Below, in pieces: positions 1 to 9,830 of a stretch of DNA of 64,000 bases. The position numbers and the translations under genes are program-made. The notes under the pieces are model-generated. The model had not been told where the DNA came from. It did no database searches and was given only the letters and a program-made list of their open reading frames with translations. The first letter of the stretch is position 1. Each line of letters starts with the position of its first letter. The DNA comes from Serratia symbiotica (Periphyllus acericola) (lineage in GTDB: Bacteria; Pseudomonadota; Gammaproteobacteria; Enterobacterales; Enterobacteriaceae): positions 1,240,001 through 1,304,000 of the forward strand of contig NZ_OZ026452.1 of the NCBI RefSeq assembly GCF_964019515.1. The letters are read 5' to 3'.

Positions 1-467
1 GGAATTACCTGGCGGCCTGGGGCTACGCGCTGCACCACAATAACAATGATCAAGCCAAAACGCAGGATTTCGTTAAAAGCTTATATGCCAACGTTGAGAT
101 GCTGGATCCTGGCGCACGCGGTGCTACCCATACCTTCGCTGAACACGGTATCGGTGATGTGCTGATCGCTTGGGAGAACGAAGCGCTGCTGGCGGAAAAA
201 GAGCTGGGTAAGGACAGGTTTGAAATTATTATCCCAAGTAAATCCATTCTCGCCGAACCCTCCGTAGCGGTAGTAGAAAAAGTGGTGGACAAACGCGGCA
301 CACGCGATGTAGCTACAAGTTACCTGAAATATCTGTATACGCCGGAGGGGCAGACCATCGGCGTAAAAAACTATTACCGCCCACGTGATGCGGCCGTAGC
401 GGCCAAGTTTGCCGCTCGGTTCCCAAAACTGACCCTGTTCACAGTGGACGAGATCTTTGGCGGCTGA
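1..467 (+). CDS. sbp: Sulfate-binding periplasmic protein Sbp, C-terminal part, truncated by a nonsense codon
   Basis: The frame is open from base 3 (NYLAAWGYALHH) and matches the C-terminal half of Sbp, the periplasmic sulfate receptor of the CysTWA ABC importer. Visible family blocks are GIGDVLIAWENEALL, KYLYTPEGQ and YYRPRD. The reading stops at TGA 465-467 just after DEIFGG. In enteric Sbp a Trp codon follows that point, and here the same frame continues with a recognisable Sbp tail (GEAQKVHFATGG, EISKH) to a second TGA at 528-530. TGG probably became TGA, removing about 21 residues. The sbp-then-tpiA order with convergent orientation is ancestral. Whether the shortened protein works is unknown. 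The gene begins outside the window. Confidence 0.88.
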   Translation, partial: NYLAAWGYALHHNNNDQAKTQDFVKSLYANVEMLDPGARGATHTFAEHGIGDVLIAWENEALLAEKELGKDRFEIIIPSKSILAEPSVAVVEKVVDKRGTRDVATSYLKYLYTPEGQTIGVKNYYRPRDAAVAAKFAARFPKLTLFTVDEIFGG

Positions 468-527
468 GGTGAAGCGCAAAAGGTGCACTTCGCGACCGGG
501 GGCGTGTTTGACGAAATCAGCAAGCAC

Positions 528-597
528 TGATCCCTATCCAGCAGCGATAAAGCCCCCCGGTTTACCTGGGGGCTTTATCGCTGCTGGATAGGGATCA
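528..597. terminator. Bidirectional terminator with a 30-bp perfect stem between sbp and tpiA
   Basis: Bases 528-557 are the exact reverse complement of 568-597, leaving a 10-base loop. The core AAAGCCCCC/GGGGGCTTT resembles an ordinary bidirectional terminator, but the stem runs out on both sides to include the ancestral sbp TGA (528-530) and the tpiA TGA (595-597). Thirty matched pairs is far longer than a normal terminator stem. It probably ends transcription of both convergent genes. Confidence 0.85.
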
Positions 598-1362
598 GGC
601 TTTTTTCGCTGCTGCGGCGGCTTTGAAGATCGCAGCGAAAACATCGGCTTTCAGCGATGCACCACCAACCAGCGCACCATCGATATCCGGTTGAGCAAAC
701 AGCTCTGCGGCATTATTATCGTTGACAGACCCCCCGTACTGAATGATCACTTCAGCAGAGGTGGCCATATCGTGCTTGGCAATATGATCGCGGATAAATT
801 TGTGCACTGCCTGAGCCTGCGCTGGGGTGGCAGACTTGCCAGTTCCGATGGCCCACACGGGTTCATAAGCGATCACAGCACCTTTCATGGCTGGCACGCC
901 TAGGGTTTTTAGTACGGCATCAATCTGACAAGCGCAAACTTCTTCGGTTTTACCCGCTTCGTTTTCCGCTTCGGTTTCACCAATGCACAATACCGGGATC
1001 AGACCTGCTTCCTTCAGCACGGCAAATTTCTCGGCGATCGCTTCGTCGGTTTCTTTGTGGTAGATGCGGCGCTCAGAATGACCAATGATGATGTACTGGG
1101 CACCAACGTCTTTCAGCATATTGGCGGAAATTTCCCCGGTGAAAGCACCGGACAAGTTGATGTCCACATTTTGTGCCGCCAAAGCGATACGGCTGCCCGC
1201 CAGTGCGTGTCTAGCCTGATCCAGGTACATAACCGGCGGGGCGATAGCAACGCCACAACCGTCAACACGGCTCAACGCATTGCGCAGGCCAGTGATCAGC
1301 TCACTGACCATATGGGTGCTGCCGTTGAGCTTCCAGTTACCCATAACTAATGGATGACGCAT
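595..1362 (-). CDS. tpiA: Triose-phosphate isomerase
   Basis: Cytoplasmic glycolytic enzyme interconverting dihydroxyacetone phosphate and glyceraldehyde 3-phosphate. The protein is 255 residues, the usual length. The substrate-binding block GNWKLNGS sits near residue 8, the catalytic His in IIGHSERR, the catalytic Glu in [12 protein letters not shown], and the phosphate-binding GGSV and GALVGGASL loops near the C-terminus. The start is the ATG at 1362 ([11 protein letters not shown]), preceded by a strong GGAGGA ribosome site. A longer upstream in-frame ATG at 1389 has no family support. The gene looks intact and its stop codon is the last base triplet of the long hairpin at 528-597. Confidence 0.97.
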   Translation of the reverse strand: MRHPLVMGNWKLNGSTHMVSELITGLRNALSRVDGCGVAIAPPVMYLDQARHALAGSRIALAAQNVDINLSGAFTGEISANMLKDVGAQYIIIGHSERRIYHKETDEAIAEKFAVLKEAGLIPVLCIGETEAENEAGKTEEVCACQIDAVLKTLGVPAMKGAVIAYEPVWAIGTGKSATPAQAQAVHKFIRDHIAKHDMATSAEVIIQYGGSVNDNNAAELFAQPDIDGALVGGASLKADVFAAIFKAAAAAKKA

Positions 1363-1488
1363 GTTTTTTCCTCCAACAAGGGAACGCAAAATAGAAATTA
1401 CAACTGCCGAACTGGCTGTTTACCTGCGCAGCAGTATAGAGATAATTAAGCACAAAGGCTTTGCTTTTCGCCACTAAATACCCCGTTA

Positions 1489-1925
1489 TCAAGGCGTGGA
1501 TAGCGCCAACTTAACCGGTTCAACCGCGAAGGTTACCCCTTTATCGCCATTGTCCGATACCACATAGCGAATGGCACCAACCTGCTGTTGATAAAAACGC
1601 GAACCTTTGCCCTTAACTAACAAGCTGGTCACTTTACCTTGACTCTGCCCTACCGTCAGCGCCGGTTCAAACTGGCGCATCAGCGCGGCTATATAACTGA
1701 TGGCGATGGCGCGTGCCGCCTTGTCCTCACCGCTTTGTTGTAACGGTAACTAGGTGATCTGCAACGTCTTGATTTTGCCAGTACCCTTTTCCAACGCGGT
1801 GGAGGCATAGAGATTTTTATTGAGTTTGCTGGCGGCACGGGTCAACAGCGTCGAGTCGTCTTCTGCAGCGGCGATGGCACGAAACTCGCCAATCGGTAAC
1901 ATCGTGTTGACGCGGTTATACTTTA
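1489..1925 (-). pseudogene. yiiQ: DUF1454 family protein YiiQ, C-terminal remnant
   Basis: The minus-strand reading gives a C-terminal half that resembles YiiQ, a DUF1454 periplasmic protein of unknown role normally encoded next to tpiA. Recognisable blocks are LPIGEFRAIAAAEDDS, ASKLNKNLYASTALEKGTG, GAIRYVVSDNGDKG and FAVEPVKL. A TAG near 1750 stands where the family has Trp (IT-W-LP), so the frame is broken into two pieces. The N-terminus is replaced by an IS903-like transposase fragment joined in frame near 1925. It is certainly non-functional. Confidence 0.85.
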
Positions 1926-2357
1926 CCATCCACTCCCCTTCACCCAAGACGTTGAGCCCGGTAGAGTCGATAATGAGGTGCAAAATTTCACCCCGCGTTG
2001 GGGTTTTAAATGGGACATTGACGGACTTCGCCCGCTTACTGATTCAGGTGTCGTCCGGGCAGTTAAACGGCACTTTCATCAGTGTAAAAATGGAGTCGAC
2101 GAAGCCCTGGAGGGCACGAAGTGTCAGGCCGAAAATCCGTTTCAGCATCAATACGCTGGTGATTGCCATATCGGAATAATGTTGTCGGCGACCACGCAGA
2201 GAAGGTTTTGCCTCGCAGTACCAGGCGTGAAGTGCCGTTTCATCCCCCCAGTAAGTGAGTGAACCCCGAGTGATAAGGGCGTTGTTGTAAGCCTTCCAGT
2301 TGGTGATGTTGAACTTTTCCTCGTGCCGGCCAAAAGTTCGATTTATTCAACAACGCC
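1926..2357 (-). mobile_element. IS903-group (IS5 family) insertion sequence fragment, left end
   Basis: The 18-bp end GATTTATTCAACAACGCC at 2340-2357 is the terminal repeat seen on the complete copies in this window. Reading leftward on the minus strand the DNA matches the first third of the transposase, including LIIDSTGLNVLGEGEW, and then stops abruptly inside yiiQ sequence near 1925. The start region of the transposase is missing: about 60 bases between the terminal repeat and the codons for KFNITNW are deleted. The remaining two thirds of the element and its right end are absent. The left junction is placed to within a few bases only. Confidence 0.85.
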
Positions 2358-2738
2358 GGTTGTAATCGTTCTGCGCGTTACGGTATTACGCCTCGGTTTG
2401 TGCCAAATCGGCACACAAGGTGCGGATGCTCTCTTCACGGGTGCCGTGCATCTATTGTTCGAGCTGTGCTTTGGCCTTGACGCGTGTCGTATGTGCAGAA
2501 CGTAATTACGCTATCAGCTCCATACTGTCAAGCTGGATCAACAGTTGCCCACCCTTCACGTTGTCGCCACGCTCTAACAGGCGTTTTATCACCCGCCATT
2601 TGGCCTTGGAGGCAACGATCACCTCTGGCGCATCCACTTCACCCTGTAGCAGCACATTCTGATTATGCGCACGGAACAGGATCGCCATAGCGATCGCCAC
2701 TATCATCAGCAGCAGGGTCAATAACATCTTTTTTTCAT
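2358..2738 (-). pseudogene. HlyD-family membrane fusion (secretion) protein, N-terminal remnant
   Basis: The minus strand encodes an N-terminal membrane anchor (LLTLLLMIVAIAMAILF), then a lipoyl-like hairpin start (GEVDAPEVIVASKAK, ERGDNVKGGQLLIQLDS), typical of HlyD/EmrA-like adaptors of export pumps. The frame then meets TAA near 2506, TAG and another TAA, while the coiled-coil part (HGTREESIRTL, YRNAQNDYNR) stays recognisable. The likely original ATG at 2738 has a good GGAG site but is out of frame with the rest: it is followed by seven A residues where eight would restore the frame. The rest of the gene is lost at the IS fragment boundary. Confidence 0.8.
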
Positions 2739-2873
2739 TATGATATCGACTCCTAAAGTGTAAGCGGTAGGTAGGGATAATCTTGTTCCCATCTCAATTC
2801 GCTCCAATATATCCTCTTTTTATGATAATGATAGCGAGCCTGTTAAACCATTGACGTTTCAGATTTCGCTGCA

Positions 2874-2901
2874 TAAAAAAACCAGCCCGTAAGCTGGTTC
2901 T
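2874..2901 (-). terminator. Rho-independent terminator of deaD
   Basis: On the minus strand AACCAGC (from 2899) pairs with GCTGGTT (ending 2880) and is followed by a run of T. It lies about 40 bases after the deaD stop codon. Confidence 0.85.
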
Positions 2902-2935
2902 CTGTACCACTGACCACGAACGGTCAAAACAGCTG

Positions 2936-4807
2936 TTATGCATCACCAAACCGACGGCGAGAAGCCGTAGGCGCTGAGTCATCACGGCGCGGTGCTGGTT
3001 TACCGTCACGGTTGAAATTATCGCTGCGACGGTCACCACCACCAGCGGAACGACGCGGTGCACCTTCACGGCGTTCGCCGTTGAATAGACGGCTATAGCC
3101 ACTGCGTTCATTCGGCGGCGCATCACCCAGCAGTTGCATATTCATCGGCTTGTTCAGGATACGGGTGCGAGTGAAGTGATTCAGGATCTCGCCCGGCATC
3201 CCTTTCGGCAGTTCGATAGTGGAATGGGAAGCAAACAGCTTGATATTACCGATGTAACGGCTGCTGATATCACCTTCGTTAGCGATAGTGCCAACGATAT
3301 GACGAACATCCACACCGTCATCACGGCCTACTTCAATGCGGTAGAGTTGCATCTCACCAACGTCACGACGTTCACGGCGCGGACGGTCACCGTCACGGCT
3401 GTCTGAACGTATATTACGGCGGCGATCATTGCCACGATCGTCACAATCATTGAACTCAAGACGCTGACGTGGCTTGAATACGGGGTCCGGCGGCAGAATT
3501 ATCGGACGTTCACCCTGAGCCATCTTCAGCAATGCGGCAGCCAGGGTTTCCATGTCCAGCTCTTCTTCCGGCTGCAGTTTAGCCAATAGCGCACGGTACA
3601 TGTCCAGATCGCGACTTTCCAGTTGTTGCTGAACTTTAGCGGCAAATTTGGCCAGACGACGCTTACCCAGCAGTTCTGCGTTGGGCAGTTCTACTTCTGG
3701 GATAGTCAGCTTCATGGTACGTTCAATATTGCGCAGCAGGCGACGTTCACGTTTTTCCACAAACAGCAGCGCACGGCCAGCGCGGCCTGCACGGCCGGTA
3801 CGGCCAATACGGTGAACGTAAGACTCGGAGTCCATCGGGATATCGTAGTTTACTACCAAGCTGATGCGTTCAACATCCAGACCACGGGCCGCAACGTCGG
3901 TGGCGATCAGGATGTCCAGACGACCATCTTTTAGACGTTCTAAGGTCTGCTCGCGTAACGCCTGGTTCATATCACCGTTCAGCGCAGCGCTGCTGCAACC
4001 ACTGCGCTCCAGCGTTTCGGCGACTTCCAGCGTGGCATTTTTGGTGCGCACAAAAATGATCGCCGCGTCAAAGTCTTCAGCTTCCAGGAAGCGTACCAGC
4101 GCTTCGTTTTTACGCATGCCGTGCACCGTCCAATAGCTTTGGCTGATGTCTGGACGGGTAGTGATATTGGACTGAATGCGCACTTCCTGTGGATCTTTCA
4201 TAAAGCGGCGGGTAATACGGCGGATTGCCTCTGGCATGGTAGCGGAAAACAGTGCGGTCTGATGTTCAGCCGGGATCTTAGCCATGATGGTTTCTACGTC
4301 TTCAATAAAGCCCATGCGCAACATTTCATCGGCTTCATCCAATACCAAGCCGCTCAGGTTAGCGAGATTCAAGGTGCTGCGTTTCAGGTGATCTAATAGA
4401 CGACCTGGCGTACCTACCACAATTTGTGGCCCCTGACGCAGGGCGCGCAACTGTACGTCATAACGTTGGCCACCGTACAGAGCCACAACATTCACACCAT
4501 GCATGTGTTTGGAGAAATCAGTCATAGCTTCAGCCACCTGAACCGCCAGTTCGCGGGTCGGTGCCAGCACCAGAATCTGAGGTGCCTTCAGGTCAGCCTG
4601 CAGATTATGCAATAGTGGCAGCGAGAATGCTGCGGTTTTACCACTACCGGTCTGCGCCATGCCCAACACATCGCGACCGTTCAATAGGTGAGGAATACAC
4701 TCAGCCTGGATCGGTGATGGTTTTTCATAGCCCATGTCAGTCAGGGCGGAAATGATTGTAGCAGATAGCCCCAGATCAGCAAAAGAGATTTTAAACTCAG
4801 TAGTCAT
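2936..4807 (-). CDS. deaD: ATP-dependent DEAD-box RNA helicase DeaD (CsdA)
   Basis: Cytoplasmic RNA helicase used in ribosome biogenesis and cold-adapted mRNA turnover. The protein is 623 residues from the ATG at 4807. Motif I AQTGSGKT is at about 51-58, followed by PTRELA, the DEAD box near 157, SAT near 189, and [14 protein letters not shown] near the end of the helicase core. A DbpA-like RNA-binding domain ([17 protein letters not shown]) and a basic Arg/Gly-rich tail follow. ATG 4807 was chosen because [14 protein letters not shown] aligns with family N-termini; an upstream ATG at 4822 would add five residues. It overlaps the yrbN leader peptide. Confidence 0.96.
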   Translation of the reverse strand: MTTEFKISFADLGLSATIISALTDMGYEKPSPIQAECIPHLLNGRDVLGMAQTGSGKTAAFSLPLLHNLQADLKAPQILVLAPTRELAVQVAEAMTDFSKHMHGVNVVALYGGQRYDVQLRALRQGPQIVVGTPGRLLDHLKRSTLNLANLSGLVLDEADEMLRMGFIEDVETIMAKIPAEHQTALFSATMPEAIRRITRRFMKDPQEVRIQSNITTRPDISQSYWTVHGMRKNEALVRFLEAEDFDAAIIFVRTKNATLEVAETLERSGCSSAALNGDMNQALREQTLERLKDGRLDILIATDVAARGLDVERISLVVNYDIPMDSESYVHRIGRTGRAGRAGRALLFVEKRERRLLRNIERTMKLTIPEVELPNAELLGKRRLAKFAAKVQQQLESRDLDMYRALLAKLQPEEELDMETLAAALLKMAQGERPIILPPDPVFKPRQRLEFNDCDDRGNDRRRNIRSDSRDGDRPRRERRDVGEMQLYRIEVGRDDGVDVRHIVGTIANEGDISSRYIGNIKLFASHSTIELPKGMPGEILNHFTRTRILNKPMNMQLLGDAPPNERSGYSRLFNGERREGAPRRSAGGGDRRSDNFNRDGKPAPRRDDSAPTASRRRFGDA

Positions 4808-4877
4808 GTACACATGCCTCATTAATAATGGCAGCCAGTCTACATAACTCGTCGAGAAAATTTTCAGTCATTTTCAT
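4797..4877 (-). CDS. yrbN: YrbN-like 26-residue leader peptide overlapping deaD
   Basis: A small ORF runs from ATG 4877 to TGA 4797-4799, encoding 26 residues with the core DELCRLAA. It ends inside the first codons of deaD, overlapping it by 11 bases in another frame. E. coli has a 26-residue YrbN at the same place, between nlpI and deaD. The overlap suggests translational coupling with deaD. I identify it from position, length and the core motif recalled from memory. It is below the usual ORF length cut-off. Confidence 0.7.
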   Translation of the reverse strand: MKMTENFLDELCRLAAIINEACVHDY

Positions 4878-5151
4878 TGAAAAATGTGAACCGGCTCAAA
4901 TTAGTTTATAAAACGAACAAAAAAACATTCACCCGTGAAGGCGGTAGCTTTGGCTGTAAAACCAATGTCTATCAGGCTGATAATCCTTCATCTTTCAAGC
5001 CTGTTAGCTGCTCTCCCTCACCCTCGTCACTTAGCAAACTAAGCTCCAGGGATCCGTTCGATTGCCGAATTGCCGCAACTTGAAACCTATTGGGTAGAAG
5101 TATTCGTCAGCTATTGCTGGTCCGATTCTGATAAGTCGTCTTGCTCTTGGC

Positions 5152-5982
5152 CTAAAAGCGCCAATTCCAACAATGCATAGCGGTGCTCAACGTATTAGCC
5201 ACCGTCAGTTTGAACAGCGCCGAAGCGGTGTTCTTGTCCCCTAGACTCAGGTGGTGTTTACCTAAATAGAAGTCAGTTTCACTTAGATGCTCAGCGAGCG
5301 AAGTGTTATCCGTTGTATCTACCTTGAGGCGTGACATCAGCGTTTTTTCGCTAATGTTGCCCAGGTAAAATTCGACAATATTCCATCCCCATTGCCCTAG
5401 GTTCGCTTTGTCATAACGCTGCTTGAGCGCTACGTCAGCCTTTTTGGGATCCATTTCTCGTTCCACAAGATACAGCTGCAACGAACGGAAGGGATCGTTT
5501 GGGTCGTCTTGATAAAACGCCAGCAGATAATCCTTCGCCAACGAGAAGCGGCCGCCATAATACGATGCGATGCCTCGGTTTAAACGCGCGTAATTGTAAA
5601 TTGGATCAAGCTCTAATACAGAATCAAACGCTTCATAGGCAACATCAACATTGCTTGCCTGCATTAAGTAAATGCCTAGGTAGTTGAAAACTTGAGGTAT
5701 ATTAGGACGTATCGCCAGCGCCTGCGAGAAATCATTTCGCGCCAGTGCACGTAGCCCGATGCTATCATACAGCACACCACGCTCATATAAAAGCTGCGCA
5801 CGCTCATCGCCGGTCAGTGCCCGTCTGGCAAGTATCAGTTCCATACGTGCCAGGAGCATTTCTTGCTGCAGCGTAGGCTGCAGTGGGATCGCCAAAACCT
5901 CGTCTTTACGCAAATAATAGTTGCTGCATCCTGCCAGCATGAGTGCTATTACAACGTACCACCAACGCAAGAAAGGCTTCAT
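5152..5982 (-). CDS. nlpI: Lipoprotein NlpI, C-terminus frameshifted
   Basis: Outer-membrane TPR lipoprotein that, in E. coli, brings the protease Prc to the endopeptidase MepS. The start at 5982 gives [20 protein letters not shown], a lipoprotein signal with lipobox LAGC. TPR blocks are clear: [41 protein letters not shown]. Near 5180 the frame is lost: after LTVAN the protein ends in an unrelated tail (276 residues against about 294). The other frame still encodes [14 protein letters not shown] and ends at 5111-5113 with SDQQ-stop. A deletion of about 13 bases explains this. Most TPR repeats remain, so residual function is possible. Confidence 0.85.
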   Translation of the reverse strand: MKPFLRWWYVVIALMLAGCSNYYLRKDEVLAIPLQPTLQQEMLLARMELILARRALTGDERAQLLYERGVLYDSIGLRALARNDFSQALAIRPNIPQVFNYLGIYLMQASNVDVAYEAFDSVLELDPIYNYARLNRGIASYYGGRFSLAKDYLLAFYQDDPNDPFRSLQLYLVEREMDPKKADVALKQRYDKANLGQWGWNIVEFYLGNISEKTLMSRLKVDTTDNTSLAEHLSETDFYLGKHHLSLGDKNTASALFKLTVANTLSTAMHCWNWRF

Positions 5983-6113
5983 TTCCCACTCCCTAAGACA
6001 AACATTAAATGAACGCCCTATCCTCCGTTTGCTAAATACACGAATTCCTACCCAGGCAGCGATAAAATTAGCTCCCGACCCTATGGCAGGGAGCTGCAAA
6101 TATATCTATACAG

Positions 6114-8234
6114 CTATTCTGCTTCAACTGCAGGAGGCGATTCCGCTTCTGGCATAGTCGCTTCTTTGATGCTTAGACGTACACGGCCCTGACGGTCAAC
6201 TTCCAGTACTTTAACCGGCACATCCTGACCCATTTGCAGATAGTCAGTGACTTTCTCAACACGCTTGTCGGCAATTTGAGAGATGTGTACTAAGCCTTCT
6301 TTACCCCCGCCGATAGCGACAAACGCGCCGAAATCAACGATACGAGTGACCTTACCTTGATAAATCCGGCCAACTTCAATCTCTGCGGTGATCTCTTCAA
6401 TACGACGGATAGCAAATTTCGCTTTCTCACCATCGGTCGCAGCGATTTTAACTGTACCATCATCGTCAATTTCAATGGTGGTGTCAGTCTCTTCGGTCAG
6501 CGCACGAATCACCGAGCCGCCTTTACCGATCACGTCTTTAATTTTATCCGGGCTGATGCGGATAGTGTGAATACGTGGTGCGAACTGAGAAATATCGCCA
6601 CGCGGCACGCTGATTGCCTGTTCCATCACGCTCAGGATATGTAGACGCGCCCCTTTGGCTTGGTTCAGTGCCACCTGCATGATTTCGCGGGTGATGCCTT
6701 CAATTTTGATGTCCATTTGCAGCGCGGTGATACCGTCACGGCTACCGGCCACTTTGAAGTCCATATCACCTAGGTGATCTTCATCACCCAGAATGTCGGA
6801 CAGAACCACAAAGTTATCCGCTTCTTTCACCAACCCCATGGCGATACCCGCAACAGCAGCCTTGATTGGCACGCCTGCATCCATCAGCGCCAGAGAAGCA
6901 CCACAGACCGAAGCCATGGAAGAAGACCCATTGGATTCGGTAATTTCAGAAACCACCCGCACCGTGTACGGAAAATCTTCCAGTTTAGGCATCATAGCCA
7001 ATACGCCACGTTTTGCCAGACGGCCGTGACCAATTTCGCGGCGCTTAGGTGAACCGACCATGCCGGTTTCGCCAACGGAATACGGCGGGAAGTTATAATG
7101 GAACAGGAAGCTGTCGGTCTTCTCGCCCATCAGTTCATCCAGGCTCTGTGCATCACGCGCAGTACCCAGTGTCGCGGTAACCAACGCCTGTGTTTCACCA
7201 CGGGTGAACAGCGCGGAACCATGAGTGCGCGGCAGTACGCCGGTACGCACATCCAGACCACGGATCATGTCTTTCTGGCGGCCGTCGATACGTGGTTCTC
7301 CTCGCAGCACACGGCTACGCACCACGTTTTTCTCGACGCTGATCAGGATGTCATGAATTTCTGAAGCGTCCAGCGTTTCATCTTGCACCAACAGGGTTTC
7401 AACCACGCTGTCCTTGATCGCATCTACCTGAGCGTAACGCTCTTGTTTCTCGGTAATGTGATAAGCGTCTCCCAAGCAGGCTTCGGCCAGTTCGGCTACG
7501 CGCGCATGCAGCGCTGCATTGACCACAGGTGCCTGCCAGTCCCACTTCGGCTTGCCAGCTTCAGCTACCAGAGAGTTGATGCTCTCGATCACCACCTGCT
7601 GTTGCTGGTGACCAAACACCACCGCCCCCAGCATTTGATCTTCGCTTAGCACATCAGCTTCAGATTCAACCATCAGCACCGCGCCAGCAGTGCCAGCAAC
7701 CACCAGATCCAGGCTACTTATTTTTAGTTCGTCGGTCGTCGGGTTCAGTACATACTGGTCGTTGATGTAACCCACGCGTGCTGCACCAATTGGGCCGTTG
7801 AACGGAATACCGGACAGGCTCAGGGCGGCAGAGGCCCCAATCATTGCAACGATATCTGGGTTAACTTGCGAGTTGACAGAAACTACGGTGGCGATCACCT
7901 GTACTTCGTTCAGGAAGTTGTCCGGGAACAGAGGACGGATTGGACGGTCAATCAGACGAGAGGTCAGCGTTTCACCCTCGCTCGGGCGGCCTTCACGACG
8001 GAAGAAACTACCCGGTATGCGTCCAGCAGCGTAGGTACGTTCCTGATAGTTTACGGTCAGCGGGAAGAAACTTTGACCCGGCTTGGCTTTTTTCTGGCCC
8101 ACTACGGTGACGAATACAGCGGTGTCATCCATGCTCACCATAACGGCGGCGGTGGCCTGACGTGCCATCATACCGGTTTCGATGGTGACGGTATGCTGGC
8201 CATACTGGAATTTGCGAATGATCGGTGTCAGCAA
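6114..8234 (-). CDS. pnp: Polyribonucleotide nucleotidyltransferase (PNPase)
   Basis: Phosphorolytic 3'-5' exoribonuclease and core of the RNA degradosome. The 706-residue protein contains two RNase PH domains, the KH domain ([14 protein letters not shown]) and the S1 domain ([23 protein letters not shown]). The family N-terminus (M)[15 protein letters not shown] places the start at a TTG codon, 8234, with AAGGA a few bases upstream; the ATG at 8282 would add 16 unsupported residues. The gene lies downstream of rpsO as in other enterics, after a long leader stem-loop. The usual acidic C-terminal extension is short but present. Confidence 0.96.
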   Translation of the reverse strand: MLTPIIRKFQYGQHTVTIETGMMARQATAAVMVSMDDTAVFVTVVGQKKAKPGQSFFPLTVNYQERTYAAGRIPGSFFRREGRPSEGETLTSRLIDRPIRPLFPDNFLNEVQVIATVVSVNSQVNPDIVAMIGASAALSLSGIPFNGPIGAARVGYINDQYVLNPTTDELKISSLDLVVAGTAGAVLMVESEADVLSEDQMLGAVVFGHQQQQVVIESINSLVAEAGKPKWDWQAPVVNAALHARVAELAEACLGDAYHITEKQERYAQVDAIKDSVVETLLVQDETLDASEIHDILISVEKNVVRSRVLRGEPRIDGRQKDMIRGLDVRTGVLPRTHGSALFTRGETQALVTATLGTARDAQSLDELMGEKTDSFLFHYNFPPYSVGETGMVGSPKRREIGHGRLAKRGVLAMMPKLEDFPYTVRVVSEITESNGSSSMASVCGASLALMDAGVPIKAAVAGIAMGLVKEADNFVVLSDILGDEDHLGDMDFKVAGSRDGITALQMDIKIEGITREIMQVALNQAKGARLHILSVMEQAISVPRGDISQFAPRIHTIRISPDKIKDVIGKGGSVIRALTEETDTTIEIDDDGTVKIAATDGEKAKFAIRRIEEITAEIEVGRIYQGKVTRIVDFGAFVAIGGGKEGLVHISQIADKRVEKVTDYLQMGQDVPVKVLEVDRQGRVRLSIKEATMPEAESPPAVEAE

Positions 8235-8316
8235 AATTATGTCCTTGATTAACGGCGTACCATCGTAATGACGACTCGACACGCCTATGACTTGACTTAC
8301 CTTTCCACTACATCCT

Positions 8317-8372
8317 CGCGACTAATGACAATCTTTATCTCAAACTGGGGATAAAGCCTCTCATTAGTCGCG
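8317..8372 (-). promoter_or_regulatory. pnp leader stem-loop, probable RNase III processing site
   Basis: CGCGACTAATGA (8317-8328) pairs with TCATTAGTCGCG (8361-8372), and inside it CTTTATC (8333-8339) pairs with GATAAAG (8350-8356). The structure lies between rpsO and pnp in the pnp 5' leader. In E. coli a comparable leader hairpin is cut by RNase III and then used by PNPase to repress its own synthesis. Conservation of the long stem suggests that this autoregulation is retained. Confidence 0.8.
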
Positions 8373-8445
8373 CGAACCTCTGTAACGGAAAAACCTGTTT
8401 TGGGAGCATCAGGCAATACATTAACCTGATTTGCTTATGCTTCAT

Positions 8446-8475
8446 AGAAAAAAGGGGCCATGATAGGCCCCTTTT
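8446..8475 (-). terminator. rpsO terminator
   Basis: AAAAGGGGCC (8450-8459) pairs with GGCCCCTTTT (8466-8475) with a short loop, giving a T run on the minus strand just after rpsO. In enterics this is a partial terminator, so some transcripts continue into pnp. Confidence 0.88.
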
Positions 8476-8493
8476 ACTCTGAAACTAGCTAGA

Positions 8494-8763
8494 TTAGCGA
8501 CGCAGACCCAGGCGCCCGATCAGGCTGGTGTAACGTGCTACATCTTTACGCTTTAGGTAATCCAGCAGCTTACGACGCTGAGAAACCATACGCAGTAGAC
8601 CACGACGGCTATGGTGATCTTTTTTATGCTCGGAGAAGTGGCCTTGCAGATGGTTGATCTGCGCAGTCAGCAGGGCAACCTGAACTTCGGGAGATCCGCT
8701 ATCGTGAGCATCACGACCAAAATCAGCCACGATTTGAGCTTTAACTTCAACACTTAGAGACAT
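8494..8763 (-). CDS. rpsO: 30S ribosomal protein S15
   Basis: Primary 16S rRNA-binding protein of the small subunit platform. The 89-residue protein is full length, with the family core [21 protein letters not shown] and the rRNA-contacting [15 protein letters not shown]. The start ATG at 8763 gives [12 protein letters not shown]. It sits between truB and pnp as in all enterics and is followed by its own terminator. Nothing suggests damage. Confidence 0.98.
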   Translation of the reverse strand: MSLSVEVKAQIVADFGRDAHDSGSPEVQVALLTAQINHLQGHFSEHKKDHHSRRGLLRMVSQRRKLLDYLKRKDVARYTSLIGRLGLRR

Positions 8764-8897
8764 GGTAATACTCCAGATTATAGATGATAACTACAGGTGC
8801 CGATCTATAATTCAGCAACCTAATGCATAAGCCGCGCTATTCTACTATCCCCGCCATCCTGCAAGCTACAAGGGGGATACGCGCACTTTACCCACCC

Positions 8898-9830
8898 TTA
8901 ATCGACACGTTCGACGACTAGGCGGCGTGGTGCCACACGACCATCGTCGGCGACGGTACCTACGCCGATAAATTTACGTTTTTCGCCTTCGGTGATGCGC
9001 ACTATGCCAGAAGCAGGCGCACAAGCAACCTGCACTGTCTTCCCTTGTTTGACATAACCCGCCACTACAGGCAACAGATTCACTTCTGGATAGTTCTCAA
9101 CCGGGCTGTCCATCGGCATCAGCAATGGATCGAGCAATTCATCCAGCGCAATCGCCTGCGCCAGTAAAGCATTCAGTTGTTCCAACGTCACCATACGTTC
9201 AATCGGATAAGTTGCTACTTGCAGGCGGCGCAGGTAGACCACATGCGCACCGCAGCCCAGTAGTTCACCGAGATCGTCGATGATAGTGCGGATATAAGTG
9301 CCTTTCGAGCAGTGGATTTCTAACTCCAGTTCATCTCCTTCGCAGCGAACAACCTGTAGCTGATAAACGGTGATGCTGCGTGCTTCACGCGGAACTTCAA
9401 TGCCCTGGCGCGCATACTCATAGAGTTTCTTACCCTGATACTTTAGTGCCGAATACATTGATGGCACCTGTCGGAGGTCGCCACGGAAGTTATCCAGCGC
9501 CACATCTAGCTGCGCCTGGGTGAAACTCACCGGGCGCTGCTGCACAACCTGACCATCGGCGTCCGAGGTATCGGTACGCTGCCCTAGTTTGGCGATCACC
9601 CGATAACGTTTGTCAGAATTTAGCAGGAACTGCGAGAACTTGGTCGCTTCGCCCAGGCAGATCGGCAGCATGCCGGTCGCCAACGGATCGAGCGCGCCAG
9701 TGTGACCTGCGCGATTGGCGTTGTACAAGCGCTTCACTTTTTGCAAAGCATCGTTAGACGACAGGCCCTGCGGTTTATCTAACAACAGTACACCGTGGAT
9801 ATCACGGCCACGGCGAAGAGGGCGACTCAT
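8898..9830 (-). CDS. truB: tRNA pseudouridine-55 synthase TruB
   Basis: Isomerises U55 in the T-loop of all elongator tRNAs and acts as an RNA chaperone. The protein is 310 residues. The catalytic Asp is D48 in [12 protein letters not shown], followed by GEATKF and the C-terminal PUA-like part. The ATG at 9830 directly follows the rbfA TAA (9831-9833), so the two are translated as a coupled pair. The gene looks intact. Confidence 0.96.
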   Translation of the reverse strand: MSRPLRRGRDIHGVLLLDKPQGLSSNDALQKVKRLYNANRAGHTGALDPLATGMLPICLGEATKFSQFLLNSDKRYRVIAKLGQRTDTSDADGQVVQQRPVSFTQAQLDVALDNFRGDLRQVPSMYSALKYQGKKLYEYARQGIEVPREARSITVYQLQVVRCEGDELELEIHCSKGTYIRTIIDDLGELLGCGAHVVYLRRLQVATYPIERMVTLEQLNALLAQAIALDELLDPLLMPMDSPVENYPEVNLLPVVAGYVKQGKTVQVACAPASGIVRITEGEKRKFIGVGTVADDGRVAPRRLVVERVD

